A DNA stretch of 64,000 nt from Actinomycetaceae bacterium (GTDB lineage Bacteria; Actinomycetota; Actinomycetes; Actinomycetales; Actinomycetaceae): positions 32,971 to 96,970 of the forward strand of contig JAUNVE010000002.1 in assembly GCA_030537795.1 (NCBI GenBank), in the 5' to 3' direction. Both the position numbers and the translations under genes were made by a program. The notes below the pieces were generated by a model. The model ran no database searches. It saw nothing but the letters and a program-made list of their open reading frames with translations, and was not told the origin of the DNA. This document shows positions 44,592-54,913 of the stretch, one piece after another; position 1 is the first letter of the stretch; each line of letters opens with the position of its first letter.

Positions 44592-45441
44592 TGTTCAACC
44601 TCATCGTCCCACGAACCCACTGTCGCGCTGCCGCAATTGCCGCCGCGTTTCCTTGCGGCGCATGGACCCGCACCGCCCAAGCCCCGTGAAAGGCACTGAG
44701 GGCGGAGATTGCAGCGGTGGCGGATTCAACTGCTTCGGGTGTTGCCACTATTGCATTGACGAAGCGTTTACGCGATGCGCCGACCACTACGGGATAGGGC
44801 AGCTGCTCCATTAGCGTCGGAAGAGCCGCCAGCGTATCCCACGACGCGTCGACGGTTTTGGCGAATCCGAGACCGGGATCGATTGCGATTCGCTCATCGG
44901 CTACCCCCGCATTACGCACGACTTCAATTTGCCTGTGAAGGTCGGCAATAACGGTTGGTACGGCCTCGTCATCGAGCAGACGTTCATTGTCGCTACCGGG
45001 AAATCCGCGCCAGTGTTGGATGACGACGACCGCGGAGGATTGAGCCATGGCGGCAGCCATCAGTGGGTCGGCCTGGGCGCCAGATACATCGTTGATCATG
45101 ACCGCGCCCAAGTCACAGACCACGCGAGCGGTATGGGCATGGACGGTATCAACACTAACGACATGACCACCAGCTACGAGTGCAGCCACCACCGGTTCAA
45201 TACGTTCCAGTTCCTCCTGAGAGCTCAATCGTCGCGAGCCGGGGCGCGTTGATTCGCCGCCGACGTCAACAATGTCAGCGCCTTGTTCGACAAGTTTATC
45301 GGCATGTCGCACAGCGTCCTCAACCCGGAGGAAGCGACCTCCATCGGAAAATGAATCGGGAGTTACGTTGAGGATTCCCATGATGAGTGTGCGGTCAGTC
45401 GGCAGTTGCACGTGACCGGGAAACCGAGGACTACGACGCAT
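44581..45441 (-). CDS. folP: Dihydropteroate synthase FolP
   Basis: Joins the pterin pyrophosphate with p-aminobenzoate and is the target of sulfonamides. The 286-residue protein has MGILNVTPDSFSDGG (21-35), DVGGESTRPGSRR, NDVSGAQADP, DPGLGFAKT and VVGASRKRFVN, all the expected barrel loops. Its ATG shares a base with the folE stop (TAATG), so the genes are translationally coupled. Confidence 0.96.
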   Translation of the reverse strand: MRRSPRFPGHVQLPTDRTLIMGILNVTPDSFSDGGRFLRVEDAVRHADKLVEQGADIVDVGGESTRPGSRRLSSQEELERIEPVVAALVAGGHVVSVDTVHAHTARVVCDLGAVMINDVSGAQADPLMAAAMAQSSAVVVIQHWRGFPGSDNERLLDDEAVPTVIADLHRQIEVVRNAGVADERIAIDPGLGFAKTVDASWDTLAALPTLMEQLPYPVVVGASRKRFVNAIVATPEAVESATAAISALSAFHGAWAVRVHAPQGNAAAIAAARQWVRGTMRLNNGQ

Positions 45442-46013
45442 TACTGGCGATGGCCTCCCATCATCAGCGTCATCATCTCTTGGCGGGTCGCGGCGTTATT
45501 CATCACGCCGCGAATCGCAGATGTCACGGTCGAGGAGCCCGGCTTTTGGATTCCTCGCATCGTCATACACATATGTTCTGCCTCAATCACCACGGTCGCC
45601 CCTTGCGGTTGTAGTCGGTCGACAATGGAGTCAGCGATCTGGCTGGTCAAACGTTCCTGAACTTGAGGTCGGCGCGCAAAGCCTTCCACTACACGTGCTA
45701 GCTTTGACAGTCCGGTCACCGTGTTATTCGCTGGAATATAGGCAACGTGAGCTCGCCCGTAAAACGGTAGTAAGTGGTGCTCGCACACCGAATGAAAAGG
45801 AATATCCCGCACAAGAACTAGTTCTTCAGTGTCAACGTGGAACTGTTTATCAAGGTGGTCGGCGGGATTTTCATCTAAACCGTTGAGAATCTCTCGCCAG
45901 GCACGCGCCATCCGCTCCGGGGTATCGACTAACCCCTCGCGGTCCGGATCTTCTCCCACCGCTACCAAAAGATCTCTGACAGCACGTTCAACGGCCGCCG
46001 CATCGTATGTCAT
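45441..46013 (-). CDS. folE: GTP cyclohydrolase I FolE
   Basis: Opens GTP to give dihydroneopterin triphosphate, first step of folate synthesis. At 190 residues it carries the zinc ligands Cys77 and His80 (SVCEHH) and Cys149 (EHMCM), with GRAHVAYIP and [13 protein letters not shown]. It begins 6 bases after the ftsH stop. Confidence 0.96.
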   Translation of the reverse strand: MTYDAAAVERAVRDLLVAVGEDPDREGLVDTPERMARAWREILNGLDENPADHLDKQFHVDTEELVLVRDIPFHSVCEHHLLPFYGRAHVAYIPANNTVTGLSKLARVVEGFARRPQVQERLTSQIADSIVDRLQPQGATVVIEAEHMCMTMRGIQKPGSSTVTSAIRGVMNNAATRQEMMTLMMGGHRQ

Positions 46014-46019
46014 GAAAAA

Positions 46020-48068
46020 TCACTGTTCCGATACATTTTGGGGGGCTTCCCCAGTTTGAATAGGAGCCGGCTGCTGGGGGGTTTGCCCATCAGCGTCATT
46101 TTTCAATCCCACCGGTTCGCCCCATTTGGTATCTTCCACGGCTGCATCCGCCTGGTAGTTCCAAACCGGGCGCTCGTCTTGCTTAATGACGTCGACAAAA
46201 ATCTCGGCCAACTGGTTTTCCGTTAGTGTTTCTTCATCGAGTAGGCGCTGCGCTAAGGTATCGAGCACGTGGCGGTTACGCGATAAAATCTCCCATGCCT
46301 CACGCATTGCGTGATCCAGCAAATGCCGAATTTCTTCGTCTATGGCTGCGGTAATGGCGTCTGAAATCTCACTAGAAGGCCGCCCCATCTCCCGTCCGAC
46401 AAATGGTTCGGTATCTCCGGATCCCAGTTTGACCGGGCCGAGACGATCCGACATTCCGTAGTCGGACACCATAGCGCGAGCAATGGAGGTGGCTTTTTCA
46501 ATGTCATTCGATGCTCCGGTCGATGGGTCGCGGAATACGAGTTCTTCTGCGACCCGTCCTCCCAGCGCATAGACGAGGTCATCGAGTAGCTGGTTTCGTG
46601 TTTTCGAATAGCGGTCTTCAGTGGGCATCACCATCGTGTAACCGAGGGCGCGTCCGCGCGGCAAGATTGTCACTTTTGTTACCGGCGCGGTATAGCGCAG
46701 AGCCGCTGCACACAGTGCATGGCCGCCCTCGTGATAGGCGGTCACGGCTTTATCGTGATCATTCATTACCCGGGTGCGTTTTTGCGGACCGGCGATAACT
46801 CGGTCAATCGCTTCGTCCAGCGCTCGATTGTCAATGAGGTCAGCGTTGGATCGCGCCGTGAGGAGGGCGGCTTCATTCAACACATTCGCTAAATCAGCAC
46901 CGGTGAAACCGGGGGTACGTTTCGCAATCTGCCCCAGGTCCACATCCGAAGTCATAGGTTTCCCCTTGGCGTGGACTCGCAAAATAGCTTCGCGGCCTTT
47001 CATATCGGGGGCTTCAACCGCAATCTGTCGGTCAAACCGTCCCGGGCGCAGTAGCGCGGGGTCAAGAATATCGGGACGGTTAGTGGCCGCAATCATGAGT
47101 ACATTGGTGCGGTCGTCGAATCCATCCATCTCAACGAGCATTTGGTTAAGCGTCTGTTCTCGCTCATCCGAGCCACCGCCAATGCCGGAGCCACGATGGC
47201 GCCCTACGGCATCGATTTCATCGACAAAGATAATCGCGGGAGCAGATTTCTTCGCCTTGTCGAATAGGTCCCGCACACGCGAGGCGCCGACGCCTACATA
47301 TAGTTCCATGAACTCCGAACCGGACATGGAGAAGAACGGAACATTGGCTTCCCCGGCAACAGCTTTAGCCAGCAGGGTTTTACCGGTTCCCGGCGGGCCA
47401 TACAGCAGAACACCGCGCGGCACCTTAGCGCCTAAGCTAGTGAACTTAGTGGGATTATCGAGGAATTCTCGAATCTCCTGTAACTCTTCCACCGCTTCAT
47501 CTTCACCGGCGACATCGGCAAAGGTTATTTCCGGGTTCTCTCGGCTAAATTCCTTAGCTTTCGACTGTCCGAAGGCTCCCATCATGCGGCCTCCGCTGAC
47601 GCGCGTTGTCAACCAGTAGAATCCGACCAGTAAAAGAGCGATCGGCAAGAGAAGTTGAAGCATCGACCCCAGTAGCGTGGGCTGGGGATTCTCCACGTCG
47701 TACCCTTGACGCGGTTCGATTCTCTCTATCAACTGAATGAGCTTCTCGGCCTGGGCTCGCGAGAACGTAAAGGTTACATTTTTGCCGAGGTTGCGTTCCT
47801 TATCGGCGGGGTTTGTAGCCTTGTGGACGTAGTCCTCCGCTAACTCGACATTGACGCGCTGTGTCGCGTCATTTACGGTAACGCTTTCAACTGACTGGTC
47901 ACGCAAAATGTCGAGACCTTCCGAGGTCTCAACGGTTTGCGGTTGAAATGAGTACCACATACCCCAGCCGATCATAAAGACCAGGACGATGGGGATCCAT
48001 ACAGCTAACCAGTTGCGCCTCGACTTCTTCTGCTTGTCTTGCGAGCGCTGGTTTTTATCATCCACCAC
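46020..48068 (-). CDS. ftsH: ATP-dependent zinc metalloprotease FtsH
   Basis: Membrane-bound AAA+ protease of 682 residues that extracts and degrades membrane and cytosolic proteins. It has two spans (about 20-40 and 131-153) flanking an extracytoplasmic domain, Walker A GPPGTGKT (224-231), Walker B VDEID (282-286), the second region of homology ending in RPGRFDR, and the zinc site HEGGH (446-450). Its place between hpt and folE is conserved in actinobacteria. Confidence 0.97.
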   Translation of the reverse strand: MVDDKNQRSQDKQKKSRRNWLAVWIPIVLVFMIGWGMWYSFQPQTVETSEGLDILRDQSVESVTVNDATQRVNVELAEDYVHKATNPADKERNLGKNVTFTFSRAQAEKLIQLIERIEPRQGYDVENPQPTLLGSMLQLLLPIALLLVGFYWLTTRVSGGRMMGAFGQSKAKEFSRENPEITFADVAGEDEAVEELQEIREFLDNPTKFTSLGAKVPRGVLLYGPPGTGKTLLAKAVAGEANVPFFSMSGSEFMELYVGVGASRVRDLFDKAKKSAPAIIFVDEIDAVGRHRGSGIGGGSDEREQTLNQMLVEMDGFDDRTNVLMIAATNRPDILDPALLRPGRFDRQIAVEAPDMKGREAILRVHAKGKPMTSDVDLGQIAKRTPGFTGADLANVLNEAALLTARSNADLIDNRALDEAIDRVIAGPQKRTRVMNDHDKAVTAYHEGGHALCAAALRYTAPVTKVTILPRGRALGYTMVMPTEDRYSKTRNQLLDDLVYALGGRVAEELVFRDPSTGASNDIEKATSIARAMVSDYGMSDRLGPVKLGSGDTEPFVGREMGRPSSEISDAITAAIDEEIRHLLDHAMREAWEILSRNRHVLDTLAQRLLDEETLTENQLAEIFVDVIKQDERPVWNYQADAAVEDTKWGEPVGLKNDADGQTPQQPAPIQTGEAPQNVSEQ

Positions 48069-48146
48069 AGGAGCCTTTCACCACGGATTGTCTTGCCGTG
48101 AATTATAGGTGGTCGGTTTCTTCAGTGCCTGTTTACACTCTGCACG

Positions 48147-48698
48147 TCAGCGGTAGACATGGGGAGCCAGAGTGCCTACAAATGGGAGGTTGCGATATTT
48201 TTCGCCGTAATCGAGACCGTATCCCACCACAAATTCATTGGGAATATCAAAGCCGATGTATTTGACGTCAACATCGACTTTAGCGGCTTCGGGTTTACGC
48301 AATAGTGTTGCGATTTCCACAGAAGCGGGGCCGCGCGAAGCCAAGTTGGTTTTGAGCCACGACAGCGTCAGCCCCGAGTCGATAATGTCTTCGACAATGA
48401 GTACGTGCTTATTCGTCAAATCGGAATCGAGATCTTTCAGAATGCGTACCACCCCGGAAGATTTGGTTCCCGAGCCGTAGGAGGAAACAGCCATCCAGTC
48501 CATCTCTAGTGGAGTGGAGATGGCGCGAGCCAAATCAGCCATCACCATGACGGCTCCCCGAAGAACTCCGACGAGAAGGATTTCTTTACCCGCGTAGTCA
48601 CGGTCGATCTCCTCCCCCATCTGGATTAAACGCTGCTGAATTTCCTCTTCAGAAATGAGAACTGTGTGAAGATCGTCGCCCATATCAGACGCTTTCAT
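48147..48698 (-). CDS. hpt: Hypoxanthine phosphoribosyltransferase
   Basis: Purine-salvage enzyme of 183 residues converting hypoxanthine or guanine to the nucleotide. The PRPP-binding motif VEDIIDSGLTL is at 102-112. A GGGAG site precedes the first ATG, whose position overlaps the end of tilS by 14 bases; another ATG five codons on is possible. Confidence 0.95.
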   Translation of the reverse strand: MKASDMGDDLHTVLISEEEIQQRLIQMGEEIDRDYAGKEILLVGVLRGAVMVMADLARAISTPLEMDWMAVSSYGSGTKSSGVVRILKDLDSDLTNKHVLIVEDIIDSGLTLSWLKTNLASRGPASVEIATLLRKPEAAKVDVDVKYIGFDIPNEFVVGYGLDYGEKYRNLPFVGTLAPHVYR

Positions 48699-49794
48699 TC
48701 GCTTCTCCCGAATCGTGAGTCGTACTGTCCTCCCAGTGTTCCATACCCGGGCTCTGTTTTTGTATTCGGATGATATTCCGCCTCGGCGGACGGTCTGTTT
48801 TCTCTCGCCAGGCAGATACGTTTCCCGGTAAATGGACGGCGCCTTGGCCCCGGTATTTGGTGATCAATGCTTCGATCGCCCCGATATGCGTGGCCGACAC
48901 CCCCCGTGCTCCTGCCTTAACAGCTGCCTGTTTAATCACTCGGGCGCGAATAGCGGGTTGATAAGTCAATAGCGTGTCGACATCGAGATCGTCAACAGGC
49001 GGAGTCAGCGCATCGAGGGCGTCAGCATCGGCCTCCAGCAGACTAGCGGTACGCGCTAGGGCGGGTACCACGTCCTGGCCCAGCGCACGCGAGAGAGCGG
49101 GAATAACGTGATGGCGCAGGGCGATACGCGGCAACGGCTCATTCGCAGCCGTCCTCCAGGGGCCGTCGACGGCATTGGTCGGGTCTTCCACAGGTTCGAG
49201 CTGTAGTTCGCGGCATGCCTCGCGAGTATCGTCGGCGCGCACCTTCAAAAGCGGGCGCAACCAACACACCTGGTAGGAGGTGGTGGCCGGCCGCATTCCG
49301 GCCAGCGAACGAGCTCCCGAGCCGCGCGCTAAGCCGAGGAGTACGGTTTCGGCCTGATCATCCATGGTATGTCCCAGTAAAACCCCCACCCGTCCATCGT
49401 TGAGATCTTGTCGCCTCAGTTGCTGTGCGCAGGTCAGTAAGGCTTGATATCGAGCTGCCCGGGCGGAGGCTTCGATACTGCCATCAGCGGGTACTTCCAC
49501 CGTGACAATACGAGCTTCGACGCCCACTTCGGTTGCGATGTCGAGGGCCTGACGGGCTTGCTGGGCGGACTCTTTTCGAAGTCCGTGGTCAACGATAAGA
49601 GCAGTTAGTCGCTCACCTCGGCGAATCGCAATATCGGCGGCGGTTACGAGTAGGGCGAGTGAATCGGCTCCTCCCGAATAGGCGATAAGCCATTGGTCAC
49701 ATTGTGCCGACTGCATGGCGGCACGTACAGCAAGCGAGACGGTACGCGTGGCTGCGCGTGGATGGGGGCCGATAAGTTGAGTGCAGTCGGTCAT
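48685..49794 (-). CDS. tilS: tRNA(Ile)-lysidine synthase TilS
   Basis: Modifies C34 of the minor isoleucine tRNA to lysidine. It has the N-type ATP pyrophosphatase loop SGGADS (40-45), VDHGLRKES and GHTMDDQAETVLLGLARGSG. The start at 49794 (369 residues) overlaps the dacB stop in an ATGA arrangement; the longer frame upstream would run into dacB. Confidence 0.94.
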   Translation of the reverse strand: MTDCTQLIGPHPRAATRTVSLAVRAAMQSAQCDQWLIAYSGGADSLALLVTAADIAIRRGERLTALIVDHGLRKESAQQARQALDIATEVGVEARIVTVEVPADGSIEASARAARYQALLTCAQQLRRQDLNDGRVGVLLGHTMDDQAETVLLGLARGSGARSLAGMRPATTSYQVCWLRPLLKVRADDTREACRELQLEPVEDPTNAVDGPWRTAANEPLPRIALRHHVIPALSRALGQDVVPALARTASLLEADADALDALTPPVDDLDVDTLLTYQPAIRARVIKQAAVKAGARGVSATHIGAIEALITKYRGQGAVHLPGNVSAWREKTDRPPRRNIIRIQKQSPGMEHWEDSTTHDSGEANESV

Positions 49795-51185
49795 TTTTGT
49801 GTCAATGCGGCGGCAAATTGTTCGAGGTCGCCGCGGGTAAACCACGCATTGGTTTTCACCGCGTGGGTCTGGGCTTGGAAAATCAGAACTCGGCCTGATT
49901 CGGTGGTGATGTAGCCAGCCAGCGCGGATGTTTCATCGAGCGACCCGGTTTTCGCTTGCACTCGCGCGGCGTTTGGCTGATTAACGAAACGATCATTGAG
50001 TGTGCCGGAGAAAAGACCGATGGGAAGGTCACGCATGATCTGGCGCACCCGCGGATCCTGCGAATTCCAAATCGCTTCCAGTGTTTCAGCTGTGGTCCGC
50101 GGTGTCAGGTAGTTTTCCTCGTTCAAGCCTGAACAGTCACGGATATCCATACCGTCGGCGTAGATACCGGCTTCAGCCAATACGTTGGCTACGTGGGAGG
50201 TAGCCCCCGCAAGTGTCGAATCCGATGTGGCTTCCTCGGAGGCCATCCGGCAAAGATGTTCGGCTAACGTGTTGTCGGAGTGTAAGAGCATGTACCGGGT
50301 GATTTCGTCGACGGTGGCAGACTTGACCCGTGCGAGGAGGTGACCTTCGCCGGTATCATAGCTGTCGTCAGAAAGCTCAGTGTCAACGGTGATTCCGTGT
50401 TCCTCCAGGCGTTGGGCGAGAGCCTTTGCCACCACTGCACCCGGATCGTCATAGAACGGTTGATAACCAGGACCGGGCATTTCTCCGCGATCAATGGCAA
50501 AAGCCGAAACATGTCCTACCCAGCGTTGGAGTTCTTCGGGAAGGACGCTTTCACGGGTTTCGCCGGCAAAGATTCCGGGATGATATATGAGCCTAGTCGG
50601 CGTTGGCATATCGCCCTCATGGGTGTTGAGCTGTCGCGCTACCGCGGACGCGAGGTCTTCCAGGCCGGCGCGACCATTAATCGAATCTGGCTCTCCCGCG
50701 CCCTCGGCTAGCATCAGATCACCGTGTCCGACGAGGTGCAGTTCGCCGTCACTGTCTTGAAAAATCTCGGTCGCTAGATGCTGTGTTGGATCAAGACTTT
50801 TCATAATGGTGTAGGCAGCCAGCAGTTTCATCGTCGATGCCGGCACCATTGGTGTCGATCCGTTACCGTCGAGTAGGACGTTACCGGTTAATGCGTCGAT
50901 GACATAGGCGCCTACCTCATACTGCCCTTCTGTAGTCTGTTGCAGTGATTTCCAAGGGGCCTGAAAATCAGATGCCGCTATGGGAGGCAGTTCAAGCTTC
51001 ATACGTGCAGGGAAAGCATCTGCCGCCTGCACAGATTCCCGGGCAGGCACATTAGCGGCGATTGGCGGGCGTTCTTTGGTTAAAAATCCTGGCACCAAGT
51101 CATTGATATCGGCAATGACATATCCACCGAGCCCCGCGAATACTATAAACATGCCTAGAATCGCGGTAAGAGTTCTTTTTCGCAT
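49791..51185 (-). CDS. dacB: D-alanyl-D-alanine carboxypeptidase/endopeptidase (PBP4, DacB)
   Basis: Penicillin-binding protein trimming peptidoglycan peptides outside the membrane. With the start at 51185 (464 residues, GGAGGG site) there is an N-terminal signal anchor (about 5-25), the SxxK active serine Ser117-Lys120 (PASTMK), SDN (303-305) and KTG (412-414). The large insert between the first two motifs is the PBP4 type. It is transcribed into tilS and divergent from ppa. Confidence 0.94.
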   Translation of the reverse strand: MRKRTLTAILGMFIVFAGLGGYVIADINDLVPGFLTKERPPIAANVPARESVQAADAFPARMKLELPPIAASDFQAPWKSLQQTTEGQYEVGAYVIDALTGNVLLDGNGSTPMVPASTMKLLAAYTIMKSLDPTQHLATEIFQDSDGELHLVGHGDLMLAEGAGEPDSINGRAGLEDLASAVARQLNTHEGDMPTPTRLIYHPGIFAGETRESVLPEELQRWVGHVSAFAIDRGEMPGPGYQPFYDDPGAVVAKALAQRLEEHGITVDTELSDDSYDTGEGHLLARVKSATVDEITRYMLLHSDNTLAEHLCRMASEEATSDSTLAGATSHVANVLAEAGIYADGMDIRDCSGLNEENYLTPRTTAETLEAIWNSQDPRVRQIMRDLPIGLFSGTLNDRFVNQPNAARVQAKTGSLDETSALAGYITTESGRVLIFQAQTHAVKTNAWFTRGDLEQFAAALTQK

Positions 51186-51228
51186 GTGCCCTCCAGGCCA
51201 ACTCATCTTATCTAGTGTAGATCGAAAA

Positions 51229-51245
51229 CTACCCAAATCGGGTAG
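51229..51245. promoter_or_regulatory. Inverted repeat between divergent dacB and ppa
   Basis: CTACCC (51229-51234) and GGGTAG (51240-51245) with a 5-base spacer lie in the 95-base divergent gap. This could be a shared operator; no known regulator can be named. Confidence 0.3.
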
Positions 51246-51280
51246 CCTGGATACACATCCGACGGTGAAGGGAAAACATA

Positions 51281-51778
51281 GTGGAGTTCGACGTCACAAT
51301 TGAGATCCCCAAGGGGAATCGAAACAAATACGAAGTCGATCATGAGTCCGGACGCATCCGGCTGGATCGCATGCTGTTCACTTCCACCCGATACCCCGAT
51401 GACTACGGCTTTATTGACGACACGCTCGGCGAAGATGGCGACCCACTGGATGCACTTGTGCTCTTGGAAGAGCCCACCTTCCCCGGATGCGTGATCCGCT
51501 GTCGCGCCCTCGGCATGTTCCGTATGCGCGACGAAATGGGTGGTGACGATAAAGTCATTTGTATCCCAGCGGCGGATCAGCGTGCTTCCTGGCGGACCGA
51601 GATCGAAGATGTCTCCGAGTTTCACCGTCTAGAAATTCAGCACTTTTTTGAGGTGTATAAGGATCTCGAACCCGGTAAGTCCGTCGAAGGTGCACACTGG
51701 GTAGGGCGTGAAGCTGCAGAAGAAGAAATCCGCCGTTCCTACCAGCGGGCAAAGGACGCCGAAACTTCCGGACACTAA
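51281..51778 (+). CDS. ppa: Inorganic pyrophosphatase (family I)
   Basis: Cytoplasmic soluble pyrophosphatase of 165 residues. The signature [11 protein letters not shown] holds the Mg-binding aspartates, preceded by [11 protein letters not shown]. It starts with GTG, with a GAAGGGAA site upstream. The divergent position opposite dacB is usual in actinobacteria. Confidence 0.96.
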   Translation: MEFDVTIEIPKGNRNKYEVDHESGRIRLDRMLFTSTRYPDDYGFIDDTLGEDGDPLDALVLLEEPTFPGCVIRCRALGMFRMRDEMGGDDKVICIPAADQRASWRTEIEDVSEFHRLEIQHFFEVYKDLEPGKSVEGAHWVGREAAEEEIRRSYQRAKDAETSGH

Positions 51779-51792
51779 CCATCACACAATCT

Positions 51793-51830
51793 CCGGCCCC
51801 GAACAGATGAGGATTCCTGTTCGGGGCCGG
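51793..51830. terminator. Bidirectional terminator between ppa and the NlpC/P60 gene
   Basis: A perfect 14-bp G+C-rich stem (51793-51806 with 51817-51830) and a 10-base loop, followed by TCCCTTT on the plus strand. It lies 15 bases after ppa and 47 bases beyond the convergent gene end. Confidence 0.85.
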
Positions 51831-51876
51831 TCCCTTTAACGAGCTCGTCTTGCCAGCCACGAAGGGATTGAAGAGC

Positions 51877-53166
51877 TTACGGACGCCCACCGTACGGTAA
51901 GAGATTCTGATAGCGCAGTGGTGAGTACTTCACGTTTAAGCCCGGGCGAGGTGCTTCGATCATCTGACCATTGCCTGCGTAAATGGCGACGTGGTAGATT
52001 TCGGCGGTTCCGCCTCCCCTCCCCCAAAACACCAAATCTCCGGGTTGAAGATCGCTAATGGCCACCCGACGTGTCGCCCAGTATTGGTCGGCCGCAACAC
52101 GAGGTAAACGCACGCCCTGCGAAGCCCAAGCATTTTGCGCCAGGCCCGAACAATCGTAGCCGAGGTACCCGTTGCCTCCCCATACGTATGGAACGCCGAG
52201 CTTGGTTTCAGCCCATGCCACAACTGCAGCGCCACGACTAGAGTTACTGGGAGGGGTGGGTTTTGGTGCTGGCGCTGGAGTAGCTGGGCGTTGATCCCGC
52301 TCAGCGCTTTGCTGGCGGTTAGCTTCTGCCTGTGCGGCGGCCTCTGCTTGTCGCCGTGCCTCAGCTTGCGCTACCTGCTGTTGCTCTCGTTCAACGCGAG
52401 CGCGTTCAGCGGCTTCCTGCCGACGCCGTTGCTCTGCTTGGATTCGCTCTTGCCGAGCCTCTTCCTCCGCAATCAGGACGTTACGACGTTCCGCGAGCTG
52501 TGCTATCAGGGCGGTGCGTCGCTGCTGTACTTCAGTAACCTGATTCTCCGCGGCAATGGCGGCGGTTTGGGCCAGCTGTTCACGCTGTTCTACCTCAACC
52601 TTGGCGGCGCTGACCTGAGCCTCAGATTCTTTGGCCTGCTCTTCTAAACCTCGCGCTACTTGATCGAGCGCAACCACCTGCTGTAGCTGAAAGTCAGTGT
52701 CGTGGGAAAACTTATCAAGAATAGCCGCTTTGCGTTGAACTTCAGCTAATCCGTCGGTCTGCAGGTAGGGGGCAAAGCGATCGAGTGACCCCGATCCGCT
52801 TCGGTAGGCAGTTTGCGCAACCGAAGCAAGCTGGTCGCGAGCGGCATCGCGTTCTTGCGCGGCTTCATTCGCTTCTTCCTGAGCTTCCGCCAGTCGTACT
52901 TGGGCGTCCTCTAGGTCTTGTTGTGCACGGGCGAGCTCCTCGCCCACGATGGATAACTGGATATCGGCATCATCTTTAGCAGCGGTGACGCGCGCAAGTT
53001 CCACTTCCATCTGCGCAATCGACATGCGCTCGTACTCATCCATGGGAGTGAAGTCATCGGCGGAAGGTGTGGCCGCTGCCAATCCGGGGGTTGACAGCGA
53101 GAAACCGGCAACCAACGCCGCGATCAGGGCGCGTATGCGCCAGGGTGTGTTCCGTCGAGATTGCAT
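51877..53166 (-). CDS. Secreted NlpC/P60 peptidoglycan hydrolase, RipA-like
   Basis: A 429-residue secreted endopeptidase that should cut the D-gamma-Glu-mDAP/Lys bond. Signal peptide 1-30 (ALIAALVAGFSLSTPGLA), a long coiled coil (about 45-270) rich in Glu, Gln, Ala and Arg that probably autoinhibits or positions the enzyme, a Pro-rich linker, and a C-terminal NlpC/P60 domain (about 311-429) with Cys339 (GYDCSGLA) and His392 (YHVAIYAG). The start at 53166 has GAAGG 6 bases upstream; a second ATG at 53172 and a Cys-rich upstream extension are not supported. Confidence 0.93.
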   Translation of the reverse strand: MQSRRNTPWRIRALIAALVAGFSLSTPGLAAATPSADDFTPMDEYERMSIAQMEVELARVTAAKDDADIQLSIVGEELARAQQDLEDAQVRLAEAQEEANEAAQERDAARDQLASVAQTAYRSGSGSLDRFAPYLQTDGLAEVQRKAAILDKFSHDTDFQLQQVVALDQVARGLEEQAKESEAQVSAAKVEVEQREQLAQTAAIAAENQVTEVQQRRTALIAQLAERRNVLIAEEEARQERIQAEQRRRQEAAERARVEREQQQVAQAEARRQAEAAAQAEANRQQSAERDQRPATPAPAPKPTPPSNSSRGAAVVAWAETKLGVPYVWGGNGYLGYDCSGLAQNAWASQGVRLPRVAADQYWATRRVAISDLQPGDLVFWGRGGGTAEIYHVAIYAGNGQMIEAPRPGLNVKYSPLRYQNLLPYGGRP

Positions 53167-53590
53167 TGTCATCCTTCGTACCCGGGGTCCTACGGGAGGA
53201 CTCCTGATGGGATCGGGTGTACGCAACAACTTATCGCAACATTGGTCACACTGGCAACAAAATTCACTCTCGTAACAGCACTCACTCGGCGTGTCGCCTT
53301 GCTTTTTAAAATCACATCCATGTGATTCCAAATATTGAGACGGCGGTTTTCTTTATGCGGCATAGTCCCACTACAGTAAGACCCATGAGTTTACGAATGT
53401 GCCGATGACTGCACGCCAGCACCGCTGATGCGGGCATCTGGTCTGCAGTAGTGTCCACCGCTGGTGGCCACCGCGGCAATATCATGAATATAGACTCTAT
53501 GCTTTTCCTTCCTGGAACTCCCCTATCTCAGGGTTGAGAGACTTCACCGCCTACGGCCCCAGCTCCACCGTTTGTATTAAGGAGCTAATC
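53167..53590. other. Divergent intergenic region with structured metY leader
   Basis: This 424-base gap has no gene. It should hold divergent promoters for the NlpC/P60 gene and metY. On the plus strand the segment 53408-53467 can fold: an imperfect outer stem (53408-53419 with 53438-53449) encloses CCGC-TGAT-GCGG (53422-53433), followed by a CCACC/GGTGG hairpin (53455-53467). A further TCTCA/TGAGA hairpin is at 53526-53539. This could be a methionine-responsive leader, but I cannot match it to a SAM riboswitch core. Confidence 0.4.
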
Positions 53591-54913
53591 ATGTCTCAGA
53601 CTTGGAATTTTGAAACCCGCCAAATCCACGCCGGTCGTCAAAGCGACCCCGTTACCGGAGCCACGGCTCTGCCCATTTACCAGTCCACATCATTTGAATT
53701 TCCTTCCGCCGAAGTAGCGGCTGATCGATTCTCTCTCAAGACACTCGGCCCTATCTATACGCGGCTGGGGAATCCCACTAATGACGCTGTTGAAGCACGG
53801 ATTGCCGATTTGGAGGGCGGTATCGGTGCTCTCTTGACGGCCTCCGGCCAGGCGGCGCAAACACTGGCTATCCTCACTCTCGCAACGGCTGGTAACAACA
53901 TCGTCACTTCACCATCCCTCTACGGTGGAACCGCCAACCTATTTCGTATCTCTCTTCCGAAAATTGGCATCGAGGTGCGCTTCGTTGAGGACACCAATGA
54001 CCCGGAAGCCTGGGTGCGCGCATGCGATGACAAAACGGTTGCACTTTATGCCGAAACGATTCCTAATCCACAAGGAGACGTCCTCAATTTTGAGGTAGTC
54101 TCCACGGCTGCCGAGCGAGTGGGTGTTCCGTTTATCGTCGATAACACCGTCGCCACCCCGTATTTGTGTCGCCCCTTCGAACACGGTGCACATATAGTCG
54201 TCCATTCGGCCACAAAATACCTGGGCGGGCACGGTACCGCTCTCGGCGGTTTTATCGTCGATGCCGGATCCTTCGACTACGGCAAATATCCCGAACGGTT
54301 CCCCGGATTCAATGAGCCCGACGTTTCATACAATAATATCGTCTACGCCCGTGATCTAGGTGCCGACGGCGCCTTCGGAGCAAACCTCTCTTTCATATTA
54401 AAATGCCGTCTACAAGGCCAGCGTGACTTTGGTTTCGCCGCCTCTCCGTTTAATGCTTTCCTTATTGAGCAGGGTATCGAGACGCTGTCTTTGCGTATGG
54501 ATCGTCACGTGGATAATGCCATTGCAGTAGCACGGTATCTTGAATCTCACCCGCAGGTGAAGTCGGTGAACTACCCCGGACTAGAATCCTCCCCCTACTA
54601 CGCTTTAGCGCAGAAATACACGCCCCGCGGCCCCTCTTCACTTCTTAGCTTCGTCATTGACGGTGGATTGGATGCCGGACGGAGATTTGTTGACGAACTG
54701 AAGCTATTCGCCAATGTTGCGAATTTGGGCGATGCCCGTTCCCTCTCGGTTCATCCCGCATCGACCACTCACTCGCAGCTTTCGGAAGCAGACCTACGGC
54801 AAGCGGGCATTGAGTTAGGAACCATTCGGCTGTCGGTCGGCATCGAATATATCGACGATCTCATCGCCGATCTTGATTCTGCATTCGCGGCCGCCCGGGA
54901 GGCAACATCATGA
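53591..54913 (+). CDS. metY: O-acetylhomoserine sulfhydrylase MetY
   Basis: PLP enzyme that makes homocysteine directly from O-acetylhomoserine and sulfide. At 440 residues it is the long form of the Cys/Met-metabolism family, with the PLP lysine Lys209 (SATKYLGGHG), SGQAAQ and a YTRLGNPT block. AAGGAG precedes the ATG at 53591 by 7 bases. It overlaps metX by four bases, indicating one methionine operon. Confidence 0.95.
   Translation: MSQTWNFETRQIHAGRQSDPVTGATALPIYQSTSFEFPSAEVAADRFSLKTLGPIYTRLGNPTNDAVEARIADLEGGIGALLTASGQAAQTLAILTLATAGNNIVTSPSLYGGTANLFRISLPKIGIEVRFVEDTNDPEAWVRACDDKTVALYAETIPNPQGDVLNFEVVSTAAERVGVPFIVDNTVATPYLCRPFEHGAHIVVHSATKYLGGHGTALGGFIVDAGSFDYGKYPERFPGFNEPDVSYNNIVYARDLGADGAFGANLSFILKCRLQGQRDFGFAASPFNAFLIEQGIETLSLRMDRHVDNAIAVARYLESHPQVKSVNYPGLESSPYYALAQKYTPRGPSSLLSFVIDGGLDAGRRFVDELKLFANVANLGDARSLSVHPASTTHSQLSEADLRQAGIELGTIRLSVGIEYIDDLIADLDSAFAAAREATS

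Noticed and set aside
53167..53400. Possible c-di-AMP (ydaO-type) riboswitch before the NlpC/P60 gene
   Set aside because: Such riboswitches precede RipA-like genes in many actinobacteria, but reading the minus strand I could not find the conserved G-rich core or the pairing pattern.
53332..53590. SAM-I riboswitch before metY
   Set aside because: Hairpins exist, but the conserved SAM-I kink-turn and GATGAAA-type core segments are absent; kept only as an unassigned structured leader.
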